A program made the translations under genes and the position numbers. 28,574 nt of DNA, taken from positions 1-28,574 of the forward strand of contig DIYR01000232.1 in NCBI GenBank assembly GCA_002429085.1, written 5' to 3'. This DNA comes from Flavobacteriales bacterium UBA6049 (GTDB lineage Bacteria; Bacteroidota; Bacteroidia; Flavobacteriales_G; Salibacteraceae). Below, in pieces: positions 6,829 through 15,300 of this stretch; the first letter of the stretch is position 1; each line of letters starts with the position of its first letter. Under the pieces are notes generated by a model, which saw only the letters and a list, made by a program, of their open reading frames with translations, was not told the DNA's origin and searched no databases.

Positions 6829-7932
6829 ATGAAACGCAATCCATTCAAATTATTTTTAATGCCATTTGCGATGCTTTACGGTATTGGCGTGGGCTTGCGT
6901 AATTGGGCTTATAATCTTGGCATTTTTAAGTCCCAATCGTTTGATATTCCAATTGTATGTATTGGAAACTTAAGTGCCGGTGGAACAGGAAAAACTCCAC
7001 ACACAGAATATTTAATTCGATTACTAAAGGAGAACTATCAAGTCGCAACCTTGAGTAGAGGTTATGGCCGGAAAACAAAAGAGTATGTCCTTGCCTCACC
7101 AAATTCTTCTCATGAAGAAATTGGTGATGAACCAAAGCAGTTTAAAACAAAGTTTCCCGAAATCCCCGTTGCTGTTGACGCTAAACGGGCAAATGGAATA
7201 GAGGAATTATTAAAGGATGAGCCTCAGCTTGACATGATTCTGTTAGACGATGCTTTTCAACATAGAGCCGTTAAACCTGAATTCAGTATACTCCTTACCC
7301 CCTACAGTGATCTATTCATTCATGATTATTTATTACCACTTGGAAGGTTAAGAGAGTCAAGATCTGGATATAAAAGAGCAGATATTATTATCGTAACTAA
7401 ATGCCCTGAGATTCTTTCACCTTTAGATAGAAGGGCCATAAAAGATGATCTCAAACCACTCTCTTATCAGTCCGTATATTTTTCGTATTTCGCTTACGGA
7501 GACTTCCAACCCGCTAATTCGAAAAGTTTCGCGCCTACTCCTATATCGAAAAACAAAAAAGTGTTCTTGTTTACAGGAATTGCCAATACAGAGCCACTCA
7601 AAGAGTATTTAGAAAGCAATCAGATTGAATTCAAGCACAAATCATTTGCTGATCATCATAACTTCACTGCTGATGATATTGCTTCAATTGTAAATGAGTT
7701 TCAATCTCATAATTTACAACAAGACACAATTATAGTTACCACTGAAAAAGATTACATGCGAATTAAAGACACGGAATACGAGCAATCTTTTAATGGTCTT
7801 CCGTTCTATTATCTGCCTATAGAAGTTCAATTTCATGGAACCGATGGAAAAGAGCTTGATGCACAAATACTAGATTATGTTAGAAAGAATCAAATCCACC
7901 GCAGCGTATCTCAAGGACAGAGTATCGATTAA
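6829..7932 (+). CDS. lpxK: Tetraacyldisaccharide 4'-kinase
   Basis: Phosphorylates the 4' position of the tetraacyldisaccharide-1-phosphate precursor to give lipid IVA, at the cytoplasmic face of the inner membrane. From the ATG at 6829 the protein has 367 residues. It starts with a hydrophobic helix typical of LpxK (FKLFLMPFAMLYGIGVGLRN), then a Walker A loop GNLSAGGTGKTP (46-57) and TLSRGYGRKT. DEPKQF and LLDDAFQHR follow, the latter the family DDxxQHR motif, and TEKDYMR lies near the C-terminus. The frame extends upstream to 6781, but this would add 16 residues before the conserved start and cross the promoter. The last 56 bases overlap the purine nucleoside phosphorylase gene in another frame. 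This gene shows that the cell makes lipid A. Confidence 0.95.
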   Translation: MKRNPFKLFLMPFAMLYGIGVGLRNWAYNLGIFKSQSFDIPIVCIGNLSAGGTGKTPHTEYLIRLLKENYQVATLSRGYGRKTKEYVLASPNSSHEEIGDEPKQFKTKFPEIPVAVDAKRANGIEELLKDEPQLDMILLDDAFQHRAVKPEFSILLTPYSDLFIHDYLLPLGRLRESRSGYKRADIIIVTKCPEILSPLDRRAIKDDLKPLSYQSVYFSYFAYGDFQPANSKSFAPTPISKNKKVFLFTGIANTEPLKEYLESNQIEFKHKSFADHHNFTADDIASIVNEFQSHNLQQDTIIVTTEKDYMRIKDTEYEQSFNGLPFYYLPIEVQFHGTDGKELDAQILDYVRKNQIHRSVSQGQSID

Positions 7933-8698
7933 GCCTCAGATAGGTCTAGTACTAGGATCTGGACTTGGAAGGTTGGTTGAACAAGTTGAAAACCCAACCA
8001 CAATTCCTTACTCTGAGATTCCTAATTTTCCTGTTTCTACAGTAGAAGGACATGCTGGAAATTTAGTCTTCGGGAATATTCATGGAGTACCAGTTGTAAT
8101 GATGCAGGGCAGATTTCATTTCTATGAAGGTTACCCTATGGAGGATGTAGTATTTCCTATTCGAGTAATGAAATTACTTGGTATTGATTCATTGATTATC
8201 ACCAATGCAGCAGGAGGAATGAATCCTATCCATGAAGTTGGAGATTTGATGCTCATCAACGATCACATCAACTTATTTGGAACCAACCCTCTGTTAGGTA
8301 AAAATATAGACGAATTTGGCCCACGTTTCCCTGATATGCATGAGACGTATACTCATTCGTACTTAGAGATGGCCAGAGAAATACCTTGTGAAATACCAGT
8401 GCATGAAGGAGTTTATGTAGGGGTTTCGGGACCAACTTTTGAAACCCCAGCAGAATATAAGTATATGCGCATTATCGGTGGTGATGCAGTAGGAATGTCA
8501 ACTGTTCCTGAAGCCATCGTTGCTACCCATATGGGCTTAAAAATTCTAGGTATTTCTGTTATTACTGATCTTGGTGTTGAAGGTAAAATTGGTTCCGTTT
8601 CACATGAAGAAGTACAAGAAGCAGCAGCCAAATCTAGTATTCATTTAAGCAAGTTTGTGCAAGATTTCATCCATAAGCATTCGCTAACTTTGCACTAA
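7877..8698 (+). CDS. punA: Purine nucleoside phosphorylase, trimeric (PNP/MTAP) type
   Basis: Phosphorolysis of purine nucleosides to base and ribose 1-phosphate, for salvage in the cytosol. The 273-residue protein carries the phosphate loop GSGLG (27-31), GRFHFYEGY with His81, NAAGGMNP, and the purine-site segment GPTFETPAE with Glu189. GMSTVPE with Met207 follows. At the position of human Asn243 (ITN) this protein has Asp231 (VITDLG), which could widen base specificity toward 6-aminopurines. The ATG at 7877 gives MLERIKSTAAYLKDRVSIKP, matching the family start, so the 56-base overlap with lpxK appears real and suggests translational coupling. I chose punA by family; deoD-type enzymes are different. 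Confidence 0.93.
   Translation: MLERIKSTAAYLKDRVSIKPQIGLVLGSGLGRLVEQVENPTTIPYSEIPNFPVSTVEGHAGNLVFGNIHGVPVVMMQGRFHFYEGYPMEDVVFPIRVMKLLGIDSLIITNAAGGMNPIHEVGDLMLINDHINLFGTNPLLGKNIDEFGPRFPDMHETYTHSYLEMAREIPCEIPVHEGVYVGVSGPTFETPAEYKYMRIIGGDAVGMSTVPEAIVATHMGLKILGISVITDLGVEGKIGSVSHEEVQEAAAKSSIHLSKFVQDFIHKHSLTLH
8685..8692 (+). promoter_or_regulatory. Possible -7 box for gatB
   Basis: TAACTTTG matches TAnnTTTG and overlaps the last codons of the phosphorylase gene, 22 bases before the gatB ATG. The nearest TTTG upstream is 27 bases away, too far for the usual spacing, so gatB may also depend on read-through from lpxK-punA. Confidence 0.35.
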
Positions 8699-8714
8699 TT
8701 TTTTAAGCATTTTC

Positions 8715-10172
8715 ATGAGTTCGATTTACGATAAATACGAGGCCGTTATTGGCCTTGAGGTACACGCACAGCTTACAACTCAATCCAAGGCATTTTCAAA
8801 TGATGTTAACGAGTATGGAGCTATGCCTAATCACAATGTCTCTCCAATTTCACTAGGTCATCCTGGAACACTTCCAACATTTAATCAACGAAGTCCTGAG
8901 TACGGGATTAAGCTTGGATTAGCATGTGGATCCGAAATTCGTGAACAAAACTTGTTTGCTAGAAAGAACTATTTCTATGCAGATTTACCAAAAGGATATC
9001 AAATCACACAATTTGACACTCCTATTTGTAATGGTGGTTCTATCAACATCAAGTTAAACGATGGTTCAAAAAAAAGCATTCGTTTGACCAGAATTCACAT
9101 GGAAGAAGATTCTGGGAAGAGCATACACGACCAAGATCCTATGTTTACGTTAGTGGATTTGAATCGTGCAGGTGTCCCTCTTTTAGAAATCGTATCTGAA
9201 CCAGATCTCCGATCTGGAGAAGAAGCTTATCAATACCTTGCAGAAGTACGAAAGTTGGTAAGATATTTAGATATCTGCGATGGTAACCTAGAAGAAGGTT
9301 CAATGCGTTGTGATGCTAACATCTCTGTTCGACTGAAAGGTGCATCGGAGTTTGGACAAAAAGTAGAAGTGAAAAACATGAATTCACTTCGTAATGTTCA
9401 ACGAGCTATTGAATTCGAAATCAAAAGACAGATTGATTTAGTTGAAGCGGGAGAACCTGTTGATCATGAAACCAGAACGTTCAATGCAGTTGATGGAAGC
9501 ACATCAGGAATGCGCAGTAAAGAAGAAGCAAATGATTACCGCTACTTCCCAGAACCAGATTTGTTGCCTCTTACAATCACTCAAGAATATATTGAGCAAG
9601 TAAGAAGTACCTTACCTGCACTTCCTAATGAGTTGTTCGAAAAATATACCACAACGTACAAATTGAACGAATACGATGCGTCTGTAATTACTGACAGTAA
9701 AGAGGTTGCTATGTTTTATGAAAAAGTTGTAAGTCATACAACTAATTATAAATCAGCTGCCAACTGGGTTATGACAGAAGTAAAAGCTTACTTAAATGAG
9801 CAAGCCATTCATTTGAGCGAATTCCCATTAGATGGTCAACAGATTGCCGAGATCATTACGGCAATTGATAGCGGCAAAATCAGTAATTCTGCAGCAAGTC
9901 AAAAGCTCTTTCCAGCTTTAGTAAGCAACCCAAACAAGTCTGTTGAAGTCTTAGCAGAAGAGCTTGACATTATTCAGCAAAGTGATGATAGTGCTATTCA
10001 ACAATTCATCCAAGAGGTAATAGATGCAAACCCTGCTGAAGTTGAGCGTTATAAAAGTGGCGACAAGAAGCTTCTCGGATTTTTCATGGGGCAACTCATG
10101 AGAGTTTCAAAAGGTAAAGCAGATCCAAAAAAATCAAATCAACTCATTAAAAACTCACTAGATGCTCTATAG
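8715..10172 (+). CDS. gatB: Aspartyl/glutamyl-tRNA(Asn/Gln) amidotransferase subunit B
   Basis: Subunit of GatCAB, which converts misacylated Glu-tRNA-Gln and/or Asp-tRNA-Asn to the amidated forms in the cytosol; GatB holds the kinase site and binds the tRNA. The 485-residue length is normal. Landmarks are YEAVIGLEVHAQL at the N-terminus, NLFARKNYFYADLPKGYQIT, HMEEDSGKS, DLNRAGVPLLEIVSEPD, CDGNLEEGSMRCDANISV, KVEVKNMNS and DYRYFPEPDL. The C-terminal helical YqeY-like tail ends LLGFFMGQLMRVSKGKADP. The ATG at 8715 fits the family. The gatA and gatC partners are not in this window. Its final 11 bases overlap the next gene. Confidence 0.97.
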   Translation: MSSIYDKYEAVIGLEVHAQLTTQSKAFSNDVNEYGAMPNHNVSPISLGHPGTLPTFNQRSPEYGIKLGLACGSEIREQNLFARKNYFYADLPKGYQITQFDTPICNGGSINIKLNDGSKKSIRLTRIHMEEDSGKSIHDQDPMFTLVDLNRAGVPLLEIVSEPDLRSGEEAYQYLAEVRKLVRYLDICDGNLEEGSMRCDANISVRLKGASEFGQKVEVKNMNSLRNVQRAIEFEIKRQIDLVEAGEPVDHETRTFNAVDGSTSGMRSKEEANDYRYFPEPDLLPLTITQEYIEQVRSTLPALPNELFEKYTTTYKLNEYDASVITDSKEVAMFYEKVVSHTTNYKSAANWVMTEVKAYLNEQAIHLSEFPLDGQQIAEIITAIDSGKISNSAASQKLFPALVSNPNKSVEVLAEELDIIQQSDDSAIQQFIQEVIDANPAEVERYKSGDKKLLGFFMGQLMRVSKGKADPKKSNQLIKNSLDAL

Positions 10173-11280
10173 AATTCTATTGTTTGTCATAACTACCGCT
10201 TCGTTAATAGCTTGTAGTTCTGAGCCAAAAAAAGATGGTAACATAACTGTTAACGGAACAGTACCTATTGATTTTGCTGGCAAACACATATACTTGTTTA
10301 CGGTTGACGCTCAATCACAACAAAAAGCTGATAGTGCATTAATTAATGAAGATGGCAGCTTTGAGCTAATTTCAACCATTGAAAAGTTAGACTTTTATCA
10401 AATTGGCATTGATTCTCGCAATAGAATCAATTTAGGACTACAACCAAATGAAGAGGTTATTCTAACTATTCGAAACACCCAATTTGAACAAGACTATAAC
10501 ATCATAGGATCTATAGAATCAGAAAAGATCCAAGAGGTAATTGGTCTTCAAATCAAAGGATTTCAACAACAAGATAGTCTTGGAAAGGCCATACAAGCGG
10601 CACAGCAACAACAAGATGTAATGTCTTTCACTCAATTGAGACAAATGGCTCAAGAATCTGCGCTGGATTACCAATCTAAATTAGCCAAATTCGCTACTTC
10701 TAATAGCTCTTCAATTGCTTCATTAATAGCCCTTCAACAATTGAATGTAGATCAGAACTTCGAAGTCTACGAAAAGGTAATAACTGATTTAAAACCTTCC
10801 ATGGAAGGACATTTCTTTTACGACAATTTCGCATCAGTTGTAGCATCTAAAAAGAAATTAGCTCTAGGAGCCATAGCACCGGATTTAAAATTCCCAAATC
10901 CAACTGGTGAGCTCATCGCTATTTCTGATTACAGAGGAAAATATGTGCTTCTTGATTTTTGGGCGAGCTGGTGTAAACCTTGTAGAATGGAAAACCCAAA
11001 TGTCGTTAGAATGTATGAAAAATATAGTTCTAAAGGATTTGAGATCGTTGGAATATCCCTTGATCAGAAAGAACAAGCATGGGTTAGTGCTATTAATCAA
11101 GACCAGTTAGCGTGGCCTCAAATGAGTGATTTGAAAGGTTGGAGTGCAGAGCCGGCTCAAGTTTACGGAGTGCGAGCTATACCTGCTACTTTTTTGTTAG
11201 ATCCTGAAGGAAAAATAATTGCTAAAGACCTAAGAGGCCCAGCACTAGAAGAAAAGCTCCAAGAATTATTTGGAGCTTAG
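10162..11280 (+). CDS. TlpA-like thiol-disulfide lipoprotein with N-terminal DUF4369-like domain
   Basis: Predicted envelope-anchored thioredoxin-fold oxidoreductase acting on the periplasmic side. The signal peptide ends in lipobox LIAC (Cys18). Residues about 25-125 form a beta-rich domain resembling DUF4369 (NITVNGTVPIDFAGKHIYLF, then DGSFEL), followed by a Gln-rich helical linker (about 125-230). The thioredoxin domain then carries FWASWCKPCRMENP with catalytic Cys271 and Cys274 and the cis-Pro segment AIPA (Pro341). This domain order is common in Bacteroidota. Its start overlaps gatB by 11 bases (ATG at 10162), so it is probably co-transcribed with gatB. Its 3' end overlaps the convergent gap gene by 15 bases within a hairpin. 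Partner and redox direction cannot be read from sequence. Confidence 0.92.
   Translation: MLYRILLFVITTASLIACSSEPKKDGNITVNGTVPIDFAGKHIYLFTVDAQSQQKADSALINEDGSFELISTIEKLDFYQIGIDSRNRINLGLQPNEEVILTIRNTQFEQDYNIIGSIESEKIQEVIGLQIKGFQQQDSLGKAIQAAQQQQDVMSFTQLRQMAQESALDYQSKLAKFATSNSSSIASLIALQQLNVDQNFEVYEKVITDLKPSMEGHFFYDNFASVVASKKKLALGAIAPDLKFPNPTGELIAISDYRGKYVLLDFWASWCKPCRMENPNVVRMYEKYSSKGFEIVGISLDQKEQAWVSAINQDQLAWPQMSDLKGWSAEPAQVYGVRAIPATFLLDPEGKIIAKDLRGPALEEKLQELFGA
11254..11278. terminator. Hairpin spanning the overlapping 3' ends of tlpA-like and gap genes
   Basis: AAGCTCCAA (11254-11262) and TTGGAGCTT (11270-11278) form a perfect nine-pair stem with the seven-base loop GAATTAT. The stem includes the plus-strand stop codon region, and the gap stop codon TAA (11268-11266) lies in the loop. 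On the minus strand the stem is followed by TTTTC, a short U-tract, so it is more terminator-like for gap than for the lipoprotein gene. Confidence 0.5.
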
Positions 11281-12276
11281 ATCATTCATTTTGAACAGTA
11301 AATCAACGAGTCGGGCAGAATAGCCTGTCTCGTTATCATACCATGCCACTACTTTCACCATTTTACCAATAACAGAAGTTAGTTGGGCATCAAATAAACT
11401 TGAATGTGTTTCTCCAACTATATCAACAGAAACAATTGGATCCTCAGTATATGCTAAGATACCTTTTAGATTTGTCTCCGCTGCTTTCTTGAAATGGTTA
11501 TTCACATGACCTATTGTCAAGTCATCTTCTACTATAAAGGTCATATCTGTTAAAGATCCATCAGGTACTGGCACTCGTATGCCACACCCCCCTAGTTTTC
11601 CATCTAACTCTGGGAACACCTTTGTCAACGCCTTTGCGGCTCCTGTTGTAGTAGGTACTATTGATAGTGCTGCTGCTCTTGCTCTTCTTAAGTCATGATG
11701 TGGCGCATCATGTAATTTTTGATCGGTAGTATATGAGTGAACAGTAGTAATGTATCCTGTTTCAATTTTTGACAGCTTCTGGATTTCCTGCACCAAAGGA
11801 GCGGCAGAATTAGTAGTGCAGCTAGCATTAGATACGATAAGCTCATCTCCTGTTAGTAAATCATCATTTACACCAAGTACCACTGTTTGAATTGAGTTAT
11901 CCTGAGGAGGGGCGCTTAGGATGACTTTCTTAGCACCTGCTAACAAGTGTTTATTAGCAAGCTCTTTAGTTTTAAACTTACCAGTGCACTCCAGAACATA
12001 ATCAATCTTTAAATCACTCCACGGTAACAATTCTGGCTCTTTTTCATTAAACAGATGAATCGTTTGTCCATTAATTTCAATTGTGCTATCAGAATGCTTT
12101 ACATCTGCTCTAAACCTTCCATGTACAGAATCATATTTCAATAAATGAGCTAATGTCTTAGCATCACTTAAATCATTTACTGCTACAACCTCAATTTCAT
12201 CTTGATGTTGTAGTAATTCCTTTAGAACCTTTCTTCCAATTCTACCGAAACCATTTATGGCAATTCTCAATTTCAT
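11266..12276 (-). CDS. gap: Glyceraldehyde-3-phosphate dehydrogenase, phosphorylating
   Basis: Oxidises glyceraldehyde 3-phosphate to 1,3-bisphosphoglycerate in glycolysis. From the ATG at 12276 the protein is 336 residues, the normal length. It has the Rossmann start IAINGFGRIGR, VNDLSDAKTLAHLLKYDS with Asp35 favouring NAD, and the active site SNASCTTN with Cys153. HSYTTDQKLHD, PTTTGAAKA, GIRVPVPDGSLTD and the C-terminal WYDNETGYS follow. The frame extends upstream to 12321 with a hydrophobic stretch resembling a signal peptide, but those codons lie in the preceding gene's terminator hairpin and are rejected. With eno and gltA elsewhere in the window, this is a core carbon-metabolism gene. 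Its stop lies inside the convergent lipoprotein gene. Confidence 0.97.
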   Translation of the reverse strand: MKLRIAINGFGRIGRKVLKELLQHQDEIEVVAVNDLSDAKTLAHLLKYDSVHGRFRADVKHSDSTIEINGQTIHLFNEKEPELLPWSDLKIDYVLECTGKFKTKELANKHLLAGAKKVILSAPPQDNSIQTVVLGVNDDLLTGDELIVSNASCTTNSAAPLVQEIQKLSKIETGYITTVHSYTTDQKLHDAPHHDLRRARAAALSIVPTTTGAAKALTKVFPELDGKLGGCGIRVPVPDGSLTDMTFIVEDDLTIGHVNNHFKKAAETNLKGILAYTEDPIVSVDIVGETHSSLFDAQLTSVIGKMVKVVAWYDNETGYSARLVDLLFKMNDLSSK

Positions 12277-12280
12277 GCTA

Positions 12281-12288
12281 CAAATGAA
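12281..12288 (-). promoter_or_regulatory. Possible gap promoter box adjoining the upstream terminator
   Basis: TTCATTTG on the minus strand is one base from TAnnTTTG and ends four bases before the gap ATG. Only 16 bases separate that ATG from the T-run of the terminator at 12293-12318, so any separate gap promoter must have its -33 region inside the terminator hairpin. Confidence 0.3.
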
Positions 12289-12292
12289 GCAT

Positions 12293-12318
12293 AAAAAAAG
12301 GCCTCCGAAGAGGCCTTT
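12293..12318 (-). terminator. Strong intrinsic terminator of the T9SS propeller gene
   Basis: On the minus strand AAAGGCCTC (12318-12310), tetraloop TTCG, and GAGGCCTTT (12305-12297) make a perfect nine-pair stem with an unusually stable UUCG loop, followed by T down to 12293. It starts 25 bases after the stop codon at 12343. Confidence 0.9.
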
Positions 12319-12342
12319 CATTGGATATATTTTAACTAACTA

Positions 12343-15300
12343 CTATTTAACTACTACAAACTTTGAAGTACTGTATTCTGTGTTAGTTTTTACACTTAGC
12401 ATGTAAGTTCCTGCAGATAAAGAACTAGTGTTGAATGCAAAAGTATTCTCACCAGCCTCATAGTTCTGATTCAAGAATTGCTTTACAACTCTACCATTCA
12501 AATCAAATACTTGAATATCTACAGCTGACTGCTGTGATAGGTTGAAGTTAATTCGTCCTTCCCCGTTAACTGGATTCGGATACATTGCTAACCCTAAATC
12601 AACTTTATCTTCAAACGTTGCGAACTGATCATTCGTTGAGTTAATCAAGCTAGCTGTTGACCAAATACCACGTCCATGCGTACCTGCATAGAATACCTCA
12701 TGGTTAGAAGCATCCCCAAATGGTAACTCTTGCTGAACAATATCAAATACAGGAGTATTAGATAAGCTAGCATTTTCATTTGCCCAAGTAACGTTTGCAT
12801 CATCAATATTGCTAGTTGACCAAACTCCAAAGTCTGTACCAATCAAAACAATCTTAGGATCTAAGATGTGATATTCAGCATCAAATACTGGCATCCCTGG
12901 CAAATCACCTTCTTTAATCACGCGAAGGGCTGTAGCTGCAGAGCTCTGAGCATTTTGAAGTTCTACAATATGCTGTGAATGCCCATAACCACCAACAGTT
13001 ACTAATAACTTCTCTGGATCTGCTGGGTTAAGATCTATACCCGTTAATGAACCTGAAGAAGTATTAAATATGATCGTTCTTGTAACAGAGCTAGCATCTT
13101 CATATGCATCGTTTAATCCTGAATAGCGAACTACTGAACCTGAATTAAAGGCTGCAGTACCAACGTATAAGTGATTACCATCAGGTGAGAATTCAAATGA
13201 CGTAGCTACTTCACCACCAGGCAATGGAATCCACTGATTTATTGATTGCGGACCATTTCTTAAAGCCTCGCGTGTAACATAAGTTCCATTGTTAGTTGCA
13301 GTAGCAAATAGCGATTGAACAGGATCTTGAATTGTTATTGAATCTCCAACAGCCAATGGAGCTGGAAGAATATAGTCAAAGAATCTGTCTTGGGTATTAG
13401 AAGCAATTCTTAGCGTATCTCCTGCTTCAAACGTGGTCAAGTATGTAACTTCAATATTAGATTGAGCTGCAGGAGCAACTGGGAAGGTTACAGAGTAAGC
13501 ACCAGTTGTATAATTGAAGAATCCAATAGAATCATTTGTACCTGCATCAGCATCAACTAAAATTCCATTTCCAACGATATCATGTGCAGTTTGCTCAATT
13601 CCATTTGTAACACTTCTGAACTGAACGAATGTATTTACAAATTCTGCTGCAGGTTGCGGATCAACAACAGTACCATCAATCGTATTTGTACCACCCTCAG
13701 CTTTTAAAATAAACGAAGTAGTATCGTTATTAAAGCCAATAGAATCCTTACTTGTTATGTCACTTTCAGATTCCCACAACTTAATAATTGACCAGAAAGG
13801 GCCATCAGCTGGACGCTCGAATTCAACATTGGAATTTGTCACTCCATCATATCTACCCACTGTACCAAATTGAGATGTTGCAAATGCAAATGGGAACATA
13901 TCACTTACTTCACAATCAAATCCATCACCTCCTCTAATTGATAATCCATCTCTCTGTGAAATACCAGGGGTTCTAGGATCAATCAACCAGGTTCCATTAT
14001 CTTGAGTTCCCCCAATAATTTGCCCTTGACGAGAAACCGCAATACCATAAAACTGAGTTGTTCCATAGTCTCTGTTGTAAGTAAAGAAATCTGGTTGTTC
14101 TGATTGAGCATTATCTGTTCTACCAATACCACCGTCAGAAGTAATGTACATCCTATTAGAATTCAAAGCAGTATCAAATACAAAGTAGTGCTTATCAGAA
14201 TGTACATATAATCCAGAATTCTCATCTGCGAAGTTTTCGGCAATTCTAGTCCAACTTCCATCAATGCGGTAAGTTTGAACCCCTGCAACATAAATCATTT
14301 CACAGTTGTTAGGCGCTACCTCAATTGCTAAATCATATATACCCTGTCCATTATCTCCGAATAGATTGAAATTTGGATCAATCACAGAAGTTGGAGGAGC
14401 TGGACTGAAGTTAAACCACGTTTCGCCACCATCATTAGACTCATAAACTCCTGATAATTGTCCATCAGAAGCTACCTGAATTGCATATACAACATCTTCA
14501 TCTTCTTGACAGAACGTTATATCTATTCTCCCTGATCCTAGAGGAATTCCATCAGTAATTTGCTCATAAGAACAAGGATCAAGAGGAGTTTCAGAACGGT
14601 AAACACCACCATTGTACCCGACTAAAACATATCCTTGATCTTTAGACCACTCAATATCTTCAATCTCAGAAGTTCCTTGGATAGTACAGTTAGCATCTAC
14701 AAGAATTGCTGGATTCCAGTTCTCACCTCCATCAATAGAAAGAAACAAACCTCGGCCTGTTCCAGCCAATACCTCTTGACTATTGTTAGGATTCACCGCA
14801 ACGCGATTTACGGTTCTCCATTGAACACCTCCTACAGTAGGGTCTGTATTATCTAACTTGACAAAAGTTTCACCTCTATCAGTTGACTTATACATTCCAG
14901 CCCCTGGGATGTCGTCACTAGAACCTCCAAAATCACCACCAGTACCAACGTAAATGGTTCCATCTGGACCTTGTGCAATGGTTGAGATCATCAGATTCTC
15001 TAAGGCATCATCATACACTTCCCAGCTAGTTCCAGCATTGGTTGAAATAAACAATCCACCAGCAACACCACCTGTATAAAGCCTATTGTTATCTTGATTA
15101 TCAATAACTAAAGTTCGAGTTCTACCTCCTCGGTTCGCAGGCCCCATAAAGCCCCAATCTAAACCAAGTGAAGATCTTTTGGCAAGTTGTCGTTTGACTT
15201 TGCCCTTAACTTCAGCTATTATATTATTATCAACTTCACCGTTTGGAGTAGCTCTCAAACGTTTGAATATTTCACGACCACCATTGATTCTTTCTTCAAT

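Noticed and set aside
7860..7932. Possible frameshift or fusion between lpxK and the phosphorylase
   Set aside because: Both proteins have complete family-length sequence and proper ends, so a simple overlap explains the data.
12277..12321. In-frame upstream extension of gap with a hydrophobic stretch resembling a signal peptide
   Set aside because: The codons lie in the terminator hairpin of the preceding gene, and the Rossmann start of GAPDH begins right at the ATG at 12276; an exported GAPDH is not supported.
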